A program made the position numbers and the translations under genes. Positions 34,598 through 45,400 of a DNA stretch of 64,000 bases are shown piece after piece (positions within the stretch are counted from its first letter, which is position 1; the number at the start of each line of letters is the position of its first letter). This stretch comes from Lottia gigantea. Lineage: Eukaryota > Mollusca > Gastropoda > Lottiidae. The stretch covers positions 2,712,607 to 2,776,606 of the forward strand of contig NW_008708987.1 in assembly GCF_000327385.1 (NCBI RefSeq), read 5' to 3'. Below the pieces are notes generated by a model. It did no database searches, was not told where the DNA came from, and worked only from the letters and a program-made list of their open reading frames with translations.

Positions 34598-35473
34598 TAT
34601 TTAAGAAGTAGGTAAACAGTCGCGGATAATCTTGTGATTGCTGGAAGCGAACGTCATCTACCACTTAACTTGTCATCTACCAACAACTTCCTCGTCTGTG
34701 TTATCAGTTAGCTGGAAGTGGACGTTAACTTGTCATCTACTAACAACTACCTAGTCTGTGATATCAGTTAGCTGGAAGCGAACGGTAACTTGTTTGTCCC
34801 AACAAGCCAAACAACCAATTTAGTTAACTGGAAGCGGACGTAGACTTACCTAGTTTGTGATATCAGCTTGTTGCAAGCGGACATTGTCTTGCCATGTATC
34901 AACTAGCCAAATAACCAATTAAATCATCAGTTAACTGGAAGCTGGCGTTTACCAATGATTCAAGCAGTAAAATTTACTTGTCATGTAGATTAATTATATA
35001 TGTCATCGTTAAACCTTCACTGAAATAATCTCTCACTGCATCTTAGTGACATAACTACAGTCTCAACATTCGGAAAAGAAGGCGGTTATCTTGGTGCAAT
35101 ATTGAGGTGCAGCATTTGAGAAATCTATTGTAGTGCTGAAAGCATCAACGATTGTTGTGTCTGTGCTATTGCTGAATGGATTTCAGTTTCTGGGATATGA
35201 TAGTCGGCTTAGTGGAGAATTTCTTTTGAGTCGTAGTATTGAAACATTTTGAAGACACCTGAAGAATTTTAGATCCTCTGCAACATTAATTATATTCGAC
35301 CGTATTCGCTGGGTACCTCTTCTGAACCATTGAAAGCTTGGACCTTCGGCAATTGATATCACACTATCGTCGACTGTACTAGGATTATATATTGTTGAGA
35401 ACCTAACTACGTGGTCTGTCTTGGTGTGGTTCTTGGTACAGGGCTGTACTCTCGGTTAACTAACTGCTATAAG
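34598..35473 (+). promoter_or_regulatory. Candidate promoter and 5' UTR exon of the SLCO gene
   Basis: A TATA-like TATTTAAG (34598-34605) follows a CpG-rich patch. A strong splice donor, ATAAG|GTAAGTGAG, ends at 35473. The SLCO coding exon starts with an acceptor at 42441, so an upstream noncoding exon is required, and this is the best donor nearby on the plus strand. The implied intron is about 7 kb and full of arrays. This is inference only. Confidence 0.3.
34640..34950. repeat. Degenerate tandem repeat, about 75 bp
   Basis: Four to five imperfect units contain 'agctggaagcg(a/g)acgtt', 'aacttgtcatctaccaac' and 'tagt.tgtgatatcag'. An inverted single copy is at 13140-13205. Confidence 0.7.
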
Positions 35474-36489
35474 GTAAGTGAGCGATCGGAATTTTAGATG
35501 CTTAGTCCCTCCAAGACATCAAAGGTAACCATATTACTTTTTATGTATTTATCTTTTATAAATTGGTACATATCTTGAAGTTTCGAGTTAAAACAAGCCT
35601 TTAGCACAATACATGTTATAATGAGGCAAACAGGATTTGGGATGGTTTTAAGAAATATTTTGAAGTTCCAAAAGTGAGACATTTGCCTCGTTTGCCTCCA
35701 TTACGCTACGATCTTTTAAAAACTTGAAACTTGAGAGCTATCATTCATTTCGTGAAGACAATGATCTACTGTAGGAAGATTTTGTTGTGTTTATTAACAA
35801 ACACTTCATATATTACACAAACCTTGACATAAATCAATTGTCAGCTACCATTTGTCCATCAGGTATGTTACAGATCGTGTGACATATTAAATGAGAGGTT
35901 TTTTGGGCAGGGCAAATACTGTCATCTAATGGTCGCCTAATCTGCCTCGGGACATTAAGGATGTGAGTCCTCTTCGAGCAGGGTGACCTCCCCCTTCCCC
36001 ACAACTCTTTTAAATTTGGGGAAATTTAAACCGAAATGTATACTTTTGATAAATAGAGATAAAAATAAATAAAAAAATAAAAAAATGATTTTTAAACTTC
36101 CCTTCAGCTTTCAATCCAAACAACTGGACAATTCAAAATGTAACATATAAAGTTTATAAAATACCAAAAAAATCCAACCTCAATTATTTAATTTAAACAG
36201 CCTAATTTATTATTAAATAAACGTACAAATGTTTTCTCACGTAATTTCGTTTTTAGGTAAAAAGAAAACGAAATAACTCAAATTTTACTTCCATAAATAG
36301 TTGTTGTAAAACTGAAATAATTTTCCTCAATATTTTGGCGTTTTTTTGTAATATTTATCACAACTGCTATTTTCCAGACCTTCGCGCACTCAGGCCTACA
36401 AAATCTAGGGAAAGATTCGGTCGACATTGCGAATAGTAGAATGTTAACAACTGTTATTTTTCCACAACAGATAGTAAGAATCGAAGAAT

Positions 36490-37372
36490 CTGGTAACGTA
36501 TTCTGGAAATAATCTTAGCGCTAGGATGTCCTAGAATCAATGTTAGAAGATGAGAAACTAGGACATCCTAGAATAAATGTTAGAAGATAAGAACCTAGGA
36601 CATCCTAGAATCAATCTTAGAAGCTAAGAACCTAGGATATCCTAGAATCAATGTTAGAAGATAAGAACCTAGGACATACTAGAATCAATGTTAGAAGATA
36701 AGAACCTAGGACATCCTAGAATCAATGTTAGAAGATAAGAACCTAGGATGTCCTAGAATCAATGTTAGAAGATAAGAACCTAGGACATACTAGAATCAAT
36801 GTTAGAAGATAAGAACCTAGGACATCCTAGAAACAATGTTATAAGATAAGAACCTAGGATGTCCTAGAATCAATGTTAGAAGATAAGAACCTAGGACATC
36901 CTAGAATCAATTTTAGAAGATAAGAACCTAGGATATCCTAGAATCAATGTTAGAAGATAAGAACCTAGGACATACTAAAATCAATGTTAGAAGATAAGAA
37001 CCTAGGACATACTAGAATCAGTGTTAGAAGATAAGAACCTAGGACATCCTAGAATCAATGTTATAAGATAAGAACCTAGGATATCCTAGAATCAATGTTA
37101 GAAGATAAGAACCTAGGATGTCCTAGAATCAATGTTAGAAGATAAGAACCTAGGATGTCCTAGAATCAATGTTAGAAGATAAGAACCTAGGATGTCCTAG
37201 AATCAATGTTAGAAGATAAGAATCTAGGATATCCTAGAATCAATGTTAGAAGATAAGAACCTAGGATATCCTAGAATCAATGTTAGAAGATAAGAACCTA
37301 GGATGTCCTAGAATCAATGTTAGAAGATAAGAATCTAGGATATACTAGCGTTAAGATCGTTTCCAGAATATG
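36490..37372. mobile_element. Inverted-repeat-bounded element filled with a 37-bp minisatellite
   Basis: Left flank 'gtattctggaaataatctt' + 'agcgctagga' and right flank 'ctagcgttaagatcg' + 'tttccagaatat' are inverted repeats (about 32 of 38 matching). Between them lie about 22 units of 37 bp with 'cctagaatcaatgttagaag' and 'ataagaacctaggac', each carrying the palindrome CCTAGG. This looks like a MITE whose interior has become a tandem array. Target-site duplications could not be identified. Confidence 0.7.
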
Positions 37373-37528
37373 TAGTCTGATCTTTAAGCGAAAATTGATC
37401 GAATCTGGAAGACAAGCCATTTATAATTAGAAAGGACGCCATCTTGGACAAGACGAAAACTTCTACTATTTTGCTATATGATACGAATCCCCTCTTCTAT
37501 AACTTAGTCATATCCGGGTAACTCCTTC

Positions 37529-37641
37529 TGGAATTACAGGAACCAAAGACGATAGGCGGAACATCGGAATGTTAAAACTGTTTCTAAAATTCTAATACAC
37601 ATACAAAGCCTAGAAAATCTCTTCCCAATCCCTTTAAGAAC
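37529..37641. mobile_element. MITE family A, one arm
   Basis: 'ggaattacaggaaccaaag' followed by 'ctaatacacatac' and 'caatccctttaag' matches the right arm of family A. The left arm is missing or unrecognisable. Confidence 0.6.
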
Positions 37642-37814
37642 AAAAAGTTTAAAATTTTTATATACGAAATAGGACTATTTCTATCTGACGTGTTATCTTC
37701 AGATCTAAAGTATGTCATTTGGTTATACTCCAGACAGAGTTCGTCTCCATAATTAGGTCAAAGTTAATCAGAAAGATTATGAAACTTTCATTATCTAATA
37801 TTCGTTATCATAAT

Positions 37815-38388
37815 TCAACTTAACGGGATGGTTCACTATCCGTTTGATCAATCGTTCCCTAGTCTCAGAAACGAGTCCACCATCGAAATTTGAGCTCTAG
37901 TTTCAGAAACGGGTCTACCATCGAAATTTGAGCTCTAGTTTCAGAAACGGATCCACCATAGAAATTTGAGCTCTAGTTTCAGAAACGGGTCCACCATCGA
38001 AATTTGAGCTCTAGTTTCAGAAACGGGTTCACCATCGAAATTTGAGCTCTAGTTTCAGAAACGGGTTCACCATCGAAATTTGAGCTCTAGTTTCAGAAAC
38101 GGGTCCACCATCGAAATTTGAGCTCTAGTTTCAGAAACGGGTCCACCATCGAAATTTGAGCTCTAGTTTCAGAAACGGGTCCACCATCGAAATTTGAGCT
38201 CTAGTTTCAGAAACGGGTCCACCATCGAAATTTGAGCTCTAGTTTCAGAAACGGGTCCACCATCGAAATTTGAGCTCTAGTTTCAGAAACGGATCCACCA
38301 TCGAAATTTGAGCTCTCGTTTCAGAAACGGGTCCACCATCGAAATTTGAGCTCTAGTTTCAGAAACGGGTCCACCATCGAAATTTGAC
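37815..38388. repeat. 38-bp minisatellite derived from MITE family B
   Basis: About 14 almost identical units contain 'gtttcagaaacgggtccacc' and 'atcgaaatttgagctct'. The leading flank (about 37815-37890: 'aacgggatggttcac', 'tgatcaatcg', 'tagtctcagaaacgag') aligns with family B in reverse complement, where 'tagtctcagaaactgg' is followed by 'caaatttgagcc'. The array therefore seems to be an amplified inner segment of such an element. High unit identity suggests recent expansion. Confidence 0.8.
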
Positions 38389-38499
38389 TTCAAATTAATG
38401 TGTATCTAGAATTGCCCGTATTCGAAAGCTAAAATAACGACTCTTCCATATCTAGAAACAATATAGCATAGAAGTAGGAAGTGAAATTTAAAGTTTGAG

Positions 38500-38640
38500 G
38501 TATATTTGAAGGAATTATGCGATTTTCGTGTATTTCTAATACTTCTGAAGACTATTTATAAACTTTTTATGTGTACTAGGGACAACAATAGCATCGATTC
38601 GCAATATTCCAATTTTCAGTCAGACGTCTGTGGTTGAAAA
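38500..38640. mobile_element. MITE family A, one arm
   Basis: 'gtgtactagggacaacaatagc' and 'ttttcagtcagacgtctgtgg' match the left arm of family A, much diverged at its outer end. Confidence 0.6.
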
Positions 38641-38644
38641 ATGA

Positions 38645-39540
38645 GAAATCAAATTATGTTCTATCAAGTACATGTGAACCCGTGATACAGAGTCCATTAT
38701 GATTGCAGTTTAAAATAAATGAACGTTCAATGAACTTCTAAACTAAATCTTATATAAGTAATATAAACGTCCTTGATAGTTGTTGTTTAAAGAGTTTAAA
38801 ATTTCACGTATACTTGACGACAGGGAAAACACACTGTAATATATGCTGTTAAAATAGTTCAAGGTTTACAATTGTTTTGGACATGACACTGCAGCATTCC
38901 AGTAGTTTGTAGATTGTGTCACGACAGCAGTAAGCCACCATTGATAGAACAGGTTGACTCTTTGTTTGGTTGATATATTGGGCTATTGCATCACGACAGC
39001 AGTAAGACATTATTCATCTCAAACATAGTAATATCCGGAGAACAAGAAGTATTTCTCTCATTCTTTGTACAATATTTTGTGGAAAATTGTTGGCCTCCAA
39101 ATCGACTTGGATTCTCAGTGATAATAAGGAGAGAAACAACTATATTTTACACGGATAGCAACTTAGGTTCACGGGATTAACCAGATGGTCCTTGGCCAAA
39201 CCTCTAAGTATTGAAGGGATTATCCGTACCCATTTCACCGGATTCAACTTAAATAATGACCAAAATTACTTAAGGTCCTCAGACTAAGACCCACGACCAC
39301 TTCAGATGGGGATGGAGTTGGTTGGACTTAACAGTGCCTAAACAATACCGAACAATGATTTAATTGATACATATAAACTGCAATTATTATTGTTTAAAAA
39401 AAAATGATTGTGGTATCCAAAAAAAACGAAATTATGTCGGAAACAAAACGCAATTATTTGATAAATTTAGAATATGTACCAAGATAAGTCATCTAATTTT
39501 ATAAACTGACGTAGGTAAACCACTAACCCATATAAACAAA
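38645..39540. other. Probable intron sequence, no feature
   Basis: It lies in the inferred 5' intron of the SLCO gene. A phrase of about 15 bp, 'cacgacagcagtaag', occurs twice (near 38920 and 38992). Nothing else was supported. Confidence 0.4.
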
Positions 39541-39544
39541 CTGC

Positions 39545-42370
39545 ATGTATTGAGATAAAGTAAATATTTAGATAACTATAAAGATAGCTGAAATTGGGTT
39601 CTATCAGCTGGTAAAGTAAATATTTAGATGACTATACAGATAGCTGAGATTGAGTTCTATCAACTGGTAAAGTAAATAGTTAGATGACTATACAGATAGC
39701 TGAAATTAAGCTCTATCAGCTGGTAAAGTAAATATTTAGATGACTATATAGATAGCTGAAATTGGGTTCTATCAGCTGGTAAAGTAAATATTTAGATGAC
39801 TATATAGATAGCAGATATTGAGCTCTATCAGCAGGTAAAGTAAATATTTAGATGACTATACAGATAGCTGAAATTGAGCTTTATCAGCTGGTAAAGTAAA
39901 TATTTAGATGACTATATAGATAGCTGAAATTGAGCTTTATCAGCTGGTAAAGTAAATATCTAGATGACTATATAGATAGCTGAAATTGAGCTCTATCAAC
40001 TGCTAAAGTAAATATTTAGATGACTATATAGATAGCTGAAATTGAGCTTTATCAGCTGGTAAAGTAAATATTTAGATGACTATATAGATAGCTGAAATTG
40101 AGCTTTATCAGCTGGTAAAGTAAATATCTAGATGACTATATAGATAGCAGATATTGAGCTCTATCAGCAGGTAAAGTAAATATTTAGATGACTATACAGA
40201 TAGCTGAAATTGAGCTCTATCAGCTGGTAAAGTAAATATTTAGATGACTATACAGATAGCTGAAATTGAGTTCTATCAGCTGGTAAAGTAAATATTTAGA
40301 TGTCTATACAGATAGCTGAGATAGAGCTTTATCAGCTGGTAAAGTAAATATTTAGATGACTATATAGACAGCTGAAATTGAGCTCTATCAGCTGGTAAAG
40401 TAAATATTTAGATGACTATACAGATAGCTGAAATTGAGTTCTATCAGCTGGTAAAGTAAATATTTAGATGTCTATACAGATAGCTGAGATAGAGCTTTAT
40501 CAGCTGGTAAAGTAAATATTTAGATGACTATATAGATAGCTGAAATTGAGTTCTATCAACTGGTAAAGTAAATATTTAGATGTCTATACAGATAGCTGAG
40601 ATAGAGCTTTATCAGCTGGTAAAGTAAATATTTAGATGACTATATAGACAGCTGAAATTGAGCTCTATCAGCTGGTAAAGTAAATATTTAGATGGCTATA
40701 CAGATAGCTGAAATAGAGTTCTATCAGCTGGTAAAGTAAATATTTAGATGTCTATACATATAGCTGAAATTGAGATCTATCAGCTGGTAAAGTAAACATT
40801 TAGATGACTGTACAGATAGCTGAAATTTAGCTCTGTCAGCTAGTAAAGTAAACATTTAGATGGCTATACAGATAGCTGAAATTTAGCTCTGTCAGCTAGT
40901 AAAGTAAATATTTAGATGACTATACAGATGGCTGAAATTGTGTTCTATCAGCTGGTAAAGAAAAGATTTAGATGACTATATAGACAACTGAAATCGAGTT
41001 CTATCAGCTGGTAAAGTAAATATTTAGACAGCTATACATAAAGCTGAAATTGAGATCTATCAGCTAGTAAAGTAAATATTTAGATGACTATACAGATAGC
41101 TGAAATGGAGCTCTATCAGCTGGTAAAGTAAATATTTAGATCACTGCATAGATAGCTGAAATTTAGCTCTATCAGCTGGTAAAGTAAATATTAAGATATC
41201 TATACAAATAGCTGAAATTGAGCTCTATCAGCTGGCAAAGTAAATATTTGGATGGCTATACAGATAGCTGCAATTTAGCTCTGTCAGCTAGTAAAGTAAA
41301 TATTTAGATGACTATACAGATAGCTGCAATTTAGCTCTGTCAGCTAGTAAAGTAAATATTTAGATGACTATACAGATGGCTGAAATTGTGTTCTATCAGC
41401 TGGTAAAGTAAATATTTAGATGACTATACAAATAGCTGAAATTGAGCTCTATCAGCTGGTAAAGTAAATATTTAGATGACTATACAGATAGCTGAAATTG
41501 AGCTCTATCAGCTGGTAAAGTAAATATTTAGATGACTATACAGATAGCTGAAATTGAGTTCTATCAGCTTGTAAAGTAAATATTAAGACAGATATACAGG
41601 TAGCTGAAATTGTGTTCTATCAGCTGGTAAAGAAAAGATTTAGATGACTATATAGACAGCTGAAATTGAGTTCTATCAGCTGGTAAAGTAAATATTTAGA
41701 CAGCTATACATAAAGCTGAAATTGAGATCTATCAGCTAGTAAAGTAAATATTTAGATGACTATACAGATAGCTGAAATTGAGCTCTATCAGCTGGTAAAG
41801 TAAATATTTAGATCACTGCATAGATAGCTGAAATTTAGCTCTATCAGCTGGTAAAGTAAATATTAAGATGACTATACAGATAGCTGAAATTGAGCTCTAT
41901 CAGCTGGTAAAGTAAACATTTAGATGACTATATAGATAGCTGAAATTGAGCCCTACCATCCGGTAAAGTAAATATTAAGATGACTATACAGATAGCTGAA
42001 ATTGAGCTCTATCAGCTGGTAAAGTAAACATTTAGATGACTATATAGATAGCTGAAATTGAGCCCTACCATCCGGTAAAGTAAATATTAAGATGACTATA
42101 CAGATAGCTGAAATTGAGCTCTATCAGCTGGTAAAGTAAATATTTAGATGTCTATACATATAGCTGAAATTGAGATCTATCAGCTGGTAAAGTAAACATT
42201 TAGATGACTATACAGATAGCTGAAATTGAGCTCTATCAGCTAGTAAAGTAAATATTTAGATGACTATACAGATAGCTGAAATTTAGTTCTATCAGCTGGT
42301 AAAGTAAATATTTAGATGACTATACAGATAGCTGAAATTGAGCTCTATCAGCTGGTAAAGTAAATATTAA
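39545..42370. repeat. 56-bp satellite array, about 50 copies
   Basis: Units of 56 bp contain 'gctggtaaagtaaatattta', 'gatgactatacagatagctg' and 'aaattgagctctatca'. Variants are shared in blocks (for example 'tcactgcatagatagc' twice, and 'gccctaccatccgg' twice), indicating higher-order duplications of several units. The array ends 71 bp before the first SLCO coding exon. Confidence 0.95.
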
Positions 42371-42441
42371 ACCTTTTGCAACCTAAAACTGATGTTACAC
42401 TCGTTGTTTTCATTTAAGTCAATATTTTCTATTTGTTTCAG

Positions 42442-42453
42442 ATGTCGATATAA
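42442..42453 (+). promoter_or_regulatory. Minimal upstream ORF in the SLCO leader
   Basis: ATGTCGATATAA begins at the first base of the exon, nine bases before the main ATG (42463) and in the same exon. A start-two codons-stop uORF this close could damp initiation or act by reinitiation. Its use is not shown by sequence. Confidence 0.35.
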
Positions 42454-42462
42454 GAAACCAGA

Positions 42463-45400
42463 ATGCGGGGCGATCAGTATCAACTCGAGACCATACCTGA
42501 GACCAAGGAGATTCAGGAGGGGAAAGGAAAATATAACCAGCATCTAAAACAAAACAGCAAACAGGAGCCTGTCCAGTTACTAAAACAAAATGGTGTACAC
42601 GAGCCTGGTGTCGTAGCTAGGTATGACGTCGAAGATCCGGAAACGCAATGTGGTATGGGATCGTGTAAACCGGAAGGACTTCAGTCATGTGCTTCTATGA
42701 AGCTTTTCGTGTTCTTTTTCAGTATTATGTCGATTTTTACCCAATCTAATACTGTCTACCTGTCTTCTCAAATCACGTCAGTTGAAAAACAGTTTAAACT
42801 AAGCAGTACATACTCAGGGACGCTGTTGTCGTGCAACGAAATCGGACAATTGTCCGTGGTGCTTTTGATAAGTCATTTTGGCCACAATGGACACATTCCT
42901 AGAATCCTAGCAGGTCTATCCATATTATACAGTATTTCTATGATAACTACAGCAATTCCATACTTCGTAGCTCCGTACGAGCTTCCGACAGATCCAGAAA
43001 TATTCAACACGACGGAGCCCAGCGATAGCAGATACTGTTCAGCAATTAATAGCACATTAGAGGAAACGGGAGAGAACTCTTTCACGTCTAACGCCGGTAT
43101 AATGTGGGCTCTGTACATCATCGGTGCATCAATTGCCGTTCAAGGACTGGGAAAAGCACCGAAACGATCCTTGACCATTACCTACGTGGACAATAATATC
43201 TCTGATAGAACCAAAACAGGAGTATATTTAGGTAAATAATCATTAGCCTATTTGATATTTTTTGCTTAGAAATAAAACGTTCATCTTTTCTGTACATTAT
43301 TGTGATAATAAAGATGACAATCTCCCCGGTTGCTATGTAGTGCTGTTGAGTCCCTCCCGTTTAATATTGATCTCATTATTAATTGTTATGCTTGATAAAG
43401 ATTCCTGTATGTGAATTGAAACGTTGCAAAATTAAATTAAAGGAGTAGTATATCCATAATAGTTGTCCTTGCTGAATGTTGTTCTGAGGTGTTTGTTAAC
43501 ATTAACAACATATCACAAATATTATCAACATTGTGCGTTTCAAAAACTCTTTTGTCAGCTCCAAGATGGCGAATGAGTTATCTACAGTCCCCACGAGATA
43601 GGTTTTGTTGACTAATGTCTGTATTTTTTATTTCTATCACCAGGTACAACTGTAGCAGCCAGTATCCTAGGACCATCATTTGCTATATTAATTGGATCTG
43701 CTATGAGTAGTCTACCAGTGGATCTCTCAGGTAAGATTATACAGCGGTCATTCAAAGCAGCTCACCGATTTTCAAAAAATAAAGTTTTATTTTAATCTTA
43801 GATGATATACTTTCAATACAGATACATTTGTCAAATCTCTGGACCCTTTCTTTAAGATACATATCGGTGAATCCAAATGACAGTGTTATATATTTATTTA
43901 CAATTTCAGATACAAAGTTGTTGCCGACAGATCCACGATGGGTTGGTTGTTGGTGGTTGGGATTTGTGGCGTTTGGTTTAATTGGTACTTTCGTCAGCAT
44001 TCCTGTATTGTTCTTCCCGAAGAGACTCGCGGAAGCTGCCCCTGTTCCTAAGAATGAACATGAGAAGAATGTTGATGCTGATAAAGAACCATCTTCAATC
44101 CTTGGTGTTCTAAAACGTTTGTATTTGGTTTATAATCTGTGTTCTGTTGTTTCTAATCGTTTTTGATCAATCATACGTCGTTTGTGGGCTCAATCATCCT
44201 CTGGAAACCAGGGAAAGTTTTGTTCCTATATCTGTTAATGCAAACACCACATAGTTATAAGTTATATTCTAGAGGGTGCAGTCTAATTAAAGACGTGATC
44301 CAATGTTGTACTATTGACTGTTTATAAAAACATTACATAACCCTGAGCTATGTAATATATAATATACCGTTGATATCGTTTCAGATCTACCTATGTCACT
44401 ATTACGTGTATTCCGGAAACCAGTCTACGTATTTACCTTGATCTCTATCTGTTTCATCAATTTCTCTGTCACCGGAATCATTTTCTTCGGACCCAAATAT
44501 CTCCAAACACAGTTCTATTTACCAGCTTGGAAGGCAAATTTAATCCACGGTTAGTAACTGCAAAGATTTTTAGTGGTGAGAGTTGCGTTCTAAACTTACG
44601 CTAGCTATTTTTTATTCGCAAAAATGCGCAACTGGTGATCACTATGTGTAATGTAATTTATATTGCTTCATTCATGACCTGTTATTGTAGTTACCTCCCT
44701 TTAATTCGACAAAAGTTTAGAAATTCGTTTTACATGTGTTGACTTTGTAATTTGTGTTTTGCACTTCATGAGACAGCACTCAGGTGTGGCTCTCCTGTGG
44801 AAAGAATCACCCTCCTCTTCGACCCCTACCAAAGTTATGTATGTATTTGATTTGGAAGCATTCCGTTCAGCTCCGTCGGCCTTCTTCCGTGACATGAAGG
44901 ATTAAACCAACATCAAACCACACTGTACAAACCACACTGTGGTGGCAGAATTTAATCATTGTACACTCGTAGAAGTAGAATCTTCCATTTCATGTTCATC
45001 TATTTGAACTTTCCCCGATTACTTGCCGATGCTTCTTCGTTTTATAATGTACTATTGAATGAACTATCTTGCATTATTTCAGGTTCTTCCCATATTGTAA
45101 CTGCAGTCATTGGAACCTTCACTGGTGGTTGGATCACTTCTAAATTTAAAATGGGCAGATTGAAATGTCTGAAGTTTTTACTATTGGTAACCTCTCTGTC
45201 CTGTCTGTGTACAGTAGCTACTATATTTACTGGATGTCGAGACCAGTCAGTCGTAGGTCTGGATACTAATCTGTGAGTATAGGCTTTCATGGGTTGGGGT
45301 GGGTGTGAGGGGCTGGACGGGTGTAGAATAGGCCTGCGCGGGTGTGAGGGGGTGGACGGGTGTAGTATAGCCCTTTATAGGATTGGGAGCTATACACTGC

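Noticed and set aside
36507-37350. CRISPR-like regular array
   Set aside because: Units are directly contiguous with no unique spacers, and the host is a eukaryote. The same applies to the arrays at 37.9, 39.5-42.4 and 56.3-58.6 kb.
43752-44000. Minus-strand frame across SLCO exon 3
   Set aside because: It is antisense to the OATP signature exon. The plus-strand reading is clearly the gene.
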